From contig NZ_AOLK01000019.1 in NCBI RefSeq assembly GCF_000336755.1, forward strand, positions 266,301 to 330,300: DNA of 64,000 nucleotides. Direction: 5' to 3'. Both the position numbers and the translations under genes were made by a program. Each line of letters begins with the position of its first letter. The first letter of the stretch is position 1. This DNA is from Haloferax elongans ATCC BAA-1513 (GTDB taxonomy: Archaea; Halobacteriota; Halobacteria; Halobacteriales; Haloferacaceae). Of this stretch, positions 61,928-64,000 are shown piece after piece. The notes under the pieces were generated by a model that was not told the DNA's origin, did not search any database, and saw only the letters and a program-made list of their open reading frames with translations.

Positions 61928-62332
61928 ATGGAAGATATATTCGTAGCTCGTCTCATGTCGTCGTCTCTTCACACGGTGACGACCGACACCCTCGTCGAAG
62001 ATGCAGCACAGTTGATACTTGACAACAACATCAGTTCGGTCCTCGTCGTCGACGAGGACAATCAACTCGACGGAATCTTGACCACTACTGACTTCGTGCG
62101 CATCGTCGCGAAGAGTCAGCCAAAGGCACAGACGACCGTCCAGAAGTACATGACGACCGACGTTATCACTGCGAATGCACAGGACAGTATCATCGACGTC
62201 GCCGAGCAGATGACCGAACACGGGTTCCACCACATGCCGGTCGTCGACGAGGACGAGGGAGTCATCGGAATTATCGCTACCTCCGACCTCACGGCGTACC
62301 TCTCGCGTGCGGACCAACCGACGGTAGCGTAA
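61928..62332 (+). CDS. Two-CBS-domain protein
   Basis: A 134-aa protein made of a CBS pair: MSSSLHTVTTDTLVEDAAQLILDNNISSVLVVDEDNQLDGILTTTDFVR and YMTTDVITANAQDSIIDVAEQMTEHGFHHMPVVDEDEGVIGIIATSDLTAYL. CBS pairs sense adenosyl ligands such as AMP, ATP or SAM. It stands alone; TTTAAC is about 29 bases before the ATG. Confidence 0.93.
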   Translation: MEDIFVARLMSSSLHTVTTDTLVEDAAQLILDNNISSVLVVDEDNQLDGILTTTDFVRIVAKSQPKAQTTVQKYMTTDVITANAQDSIIDVAEQMTEHGFHHMPVVDEDEGVIGIIATSDLTAYLSRADQPTVA

Positions 62333-62389
62333 CGCGTCTACTGTACGGTAGCGTGACGCGCTCATTCCGGTCCTAACGGTACCGGAATG
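62318..62389 (+). terminator. Repeat and hairpin after the CBS gene
   Basis: The last codons of the gene (ACGGTAGCGTAACGCG) are repeated about 24 bases on as ACGGTAGCGTGACGCG. Then CATTCCGGT (62363-62371) pairs with ACCGGAATG (62381-62389), a perfect nine-base stem that may end the transcript between convergent genes. Confidence 0.5.
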
Positions 62390-62421
62390 CACCACGAATT
62401 GCGCTCATTCTTCGCTTCATC

Positions 62422-63609
62422 TCACTTCACGCGGAGTGCTTCGACCGGCCGTTGATTCGCCGCTCGCCACGCGGGATAGAGGCCGCTCGCCAAACTGACG
62501 GTGATTCCGAATGCGACCGCGAAGACGAGATACCCGGCAGTACGGACATTTGCAACGACAGGGAGCGTGACTTCCGGGACGACAACGTACAGTCCGAGCG
62601 CGACGAGGCCGCTGATTGCCGCCCCGCCGACACCGCCGACGACGCCGAGGAGACCTGCCTCGACGAGAATCGTTCGCAGTACGTCGATGCGCTGGACGCC
62701 AACTGCGCGGAGGACGCCGATTTCGCCGCGTCGCTCTGAGACGCTCATCAGCATCACGTTCAGAATACTGACGCCCGCGACGACCAAGGAGACAGCCCCG
62801 ATTGCGACGAGAAACGCGTTCAAGAGGCCGAAGAACTGGTCGATTCGGTCGACGATTTGAGAGAGTTCGAGAACCGTCACGCGCTCGCCGCGAGTGTTGA
62901 GTGCATCTCGAACCGAATCCGCTGCCGCAGCGGCTTCGCCCCCTGAGTCGGCCCGGACGATGACTTGCGTGAACGATTCGTCTGCGAAGGCGCTCCGCGG
63001 AATCAACACCGCCCCATCCGGTTGCAAGAGGTTCACCCCGTCAGACTCCGCGAGCACCGCAATCACGCGGTACTCTCGGCCTTCGATAGTCACGGTCCGT
63101 CCGACGTCGACACCGAGACTTGACGCGACGTCGCTGCCGACGATTGCGCCCCGGCGGTGGCGCTCGGGCAATTCACCAGTGCGTGCGGAAAACAGGTTTC
63201 CCGGTCGCTCGACGGCATACAGTGCCGCAAACGTCTGCGACTCACCACGTTGGACCAATGCTCCGCCGGTGACGATTGGGATGACGGTCGCATCGCCGAC
63301 TGCCCGAGAGATTAGCGCGACGTCTCTATCCGTCAGTCGGTCCACACCGGCGTCGGCGTTCGGCGAGACGATAACTTGGTCACCCAACCCACCGAGTGCG
63401 TCGGTTGCGGTAAGCTGAACTACGCTTCCGAGGATACCGAGCGTAGCGATAGCGAAGACGCCGATGACGATTCCGAGTGTTGCGAGCGTCGACCGAAGCG
63501 GGTTGCGGGCGAGGCTCGTACGGGCGAGATACACCGAAGCCAAGAACTGCTCTGCAATATCCGACGCAGCTTCCGAATGTTTCTCAGACTCCGGTTCCGG
63601 GGCGCTCAT
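62422..63609 (-). CDS. ABC transporter permease, MacB/FtsX type
   Basis: A 395-aa permease. One N-terminal helix ([24 protein letters not shown]), a large extracellular MacB-like domain (about 65-265, including [37 protein letters not shown]-type segment), then three FtsX helices ([40 protein letters not shown] and [14 protein letters not shown] onward), ending [15 protein letters not shown]. Family role is lipoprotein or peptide export/mechanotransmission. Its ATG overlaps the stop of the upstream gene (ATGA). The ATPase subunit is presumably beyond the window. Confidence 0.92.
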   Translation of the reverse strand: [395 protein letters not shown]

Positions 63610-64000
63610 CCCGTCTCCCGACGGATTCGAAGTGCGGCCGCCACTGGAAGGGCGAGCAACGTCACGAAGACGGCGAGAGCGACACCTCTCGTCGCTGGGT
63701 CGATACGAGAGACAGCAGCGTGCTGCTCAGACCCCGCGACTGTCCCAACGTTCCCGAGGCTGCCGACGGCGAATCCACCATCCTGTTCGTCTTCAGGAAG
63801 GTCCACGACGTGGTCGTGGACGACTTCGACGCCGCCGATAGTGTATCGGGTTCTGACCGTCACGTCAGTCGCCTCTTCGGAGACCAGTCCGGTGAGTTCG
63901 AACGGTGCGAAGTCGCTTGGTGTGACTCGACCGACGAAGTAGTCTCGTTGCGGGTATTGTGGGGCGACAGACTCGCCTTCGACGAGTTCGACGACGACGC
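63606..64000 (-). CDS. Membrane-anchored extracellular protein, C-terminal part (COG1361/S-layer-like)
   Basis: The open frame enters from beyond the window and ends at 63606; about 131 residues are visible. The extracellular part reads VVELVEGESVAPQYPQRDYFVGRVTPSDFAPFELTGLVSE and is like the repeated Ig-type domains of COG1361 proteins. A single C-terminal helix (RGVALAVFVTLLALPVAAALRIRR) anchors it. It is coupled to the FtsX-type permease (ATGA overlap), so it is probably part of the same export or envelope complex. Confidence 0.8.
   Translation of the reverse strand, partial: VVVELVEGESVAPQYPQRDYFVGRVTPSDFAPFELTGLVSEEATDVTVRTRYTIGGVEVVHDHVVDLPEDEQDGGFAVGSLGNVGTVAGSEQHAAVSRIDPATRGVALAVFVTLLALPVAAALRIRRETG

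Overview
The window is chromosome-like DNA from an extremely halophilic archaeon of the class Halobacteria, most likely Haloferax or a close relative. The evidence is the high GC content with acidic proteins, Tat-lipoprotein signals (RRxF plus a LAGC lipobox), a PGF-CTERM surface protein, archaeal pilins with the [17 protein letters not shown] core, TBP, eIF1A, an Orc1/Cdc6 protein, a Bat-type regulator, and many leaderless genes with a TATA-like box about 29-32 bases before the start codon.

Layout. 0-6 kb: two tandem acetyl-CoA synthetase paralogs flank a Bat-like regulator; a TBP gene is divergent from the second, followed by a small membrane protein and a TRAM protein. 6-17.5 kb: a ZnuABC-type zinc uptake operon with a palindromic operator, DUF2306, TetR and EamA genes, several hypotheticals, a HiPIP lipoprotein and a Zn/Cd P-type ATPase. 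17.5-22 kb: a putative iron-uptake operon (P19-like lipoprotein, zinc-finger membrane protein, polytopic membrane protein) and a PAS histidine kinase. 22-40 kb: two surface-glycan clusters (flippase, alkaline-phosphatase-superfamily enzymes, glycosyltransferases, two related methyltransferases, one fused to an alpha-helical domain), with a large PGF-CTERM sugar-dehydrogenase-like surface protein between them. 40-50 kb: two type IV pilins, YbaK, threonine synthase, a zinc alcohol dehydrogenase, and a KaiC-like ATPase followed by two histidine kinases. 50-61 kb: eIF1A, a universal stress protein, an IS1341-type tnpB element, a ferritin-like protein, a tryptophanyl-tRNA synthetase, and a replication/partition module: orc1/cdc6, an AT-rich origin with a dispersed 20-bp repeat, parA plus partner, and a 1-kb AT-rich iteron region. 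61-64 kb: msrA, a CBS-domain protein and an ABC permease operon that runs off the window.

The most striking signal is upstream of trpS. A TATA box lies 30 bases before the ATG of a 23-codon ORF carrying three Trp codons (positions 10, 12 and 16). That ORF overlaps one strong hairpin, ends inside the 5' arm of a second long hairpin, and is followed by a T-tract and then trpS. This has the architecture of a ribosome-mediated tryptophan attenuator in an archaeon. The second system of note is the replication origin: 14 copies of AACACCAC-NN-TGTCCGC with a constant two-base spacer. Most surround orc1/cdc6, in opposite orientations across an AT-rich core. One touches the orc1 TATA box, and single copies sit 6.5 and 15 kb away.
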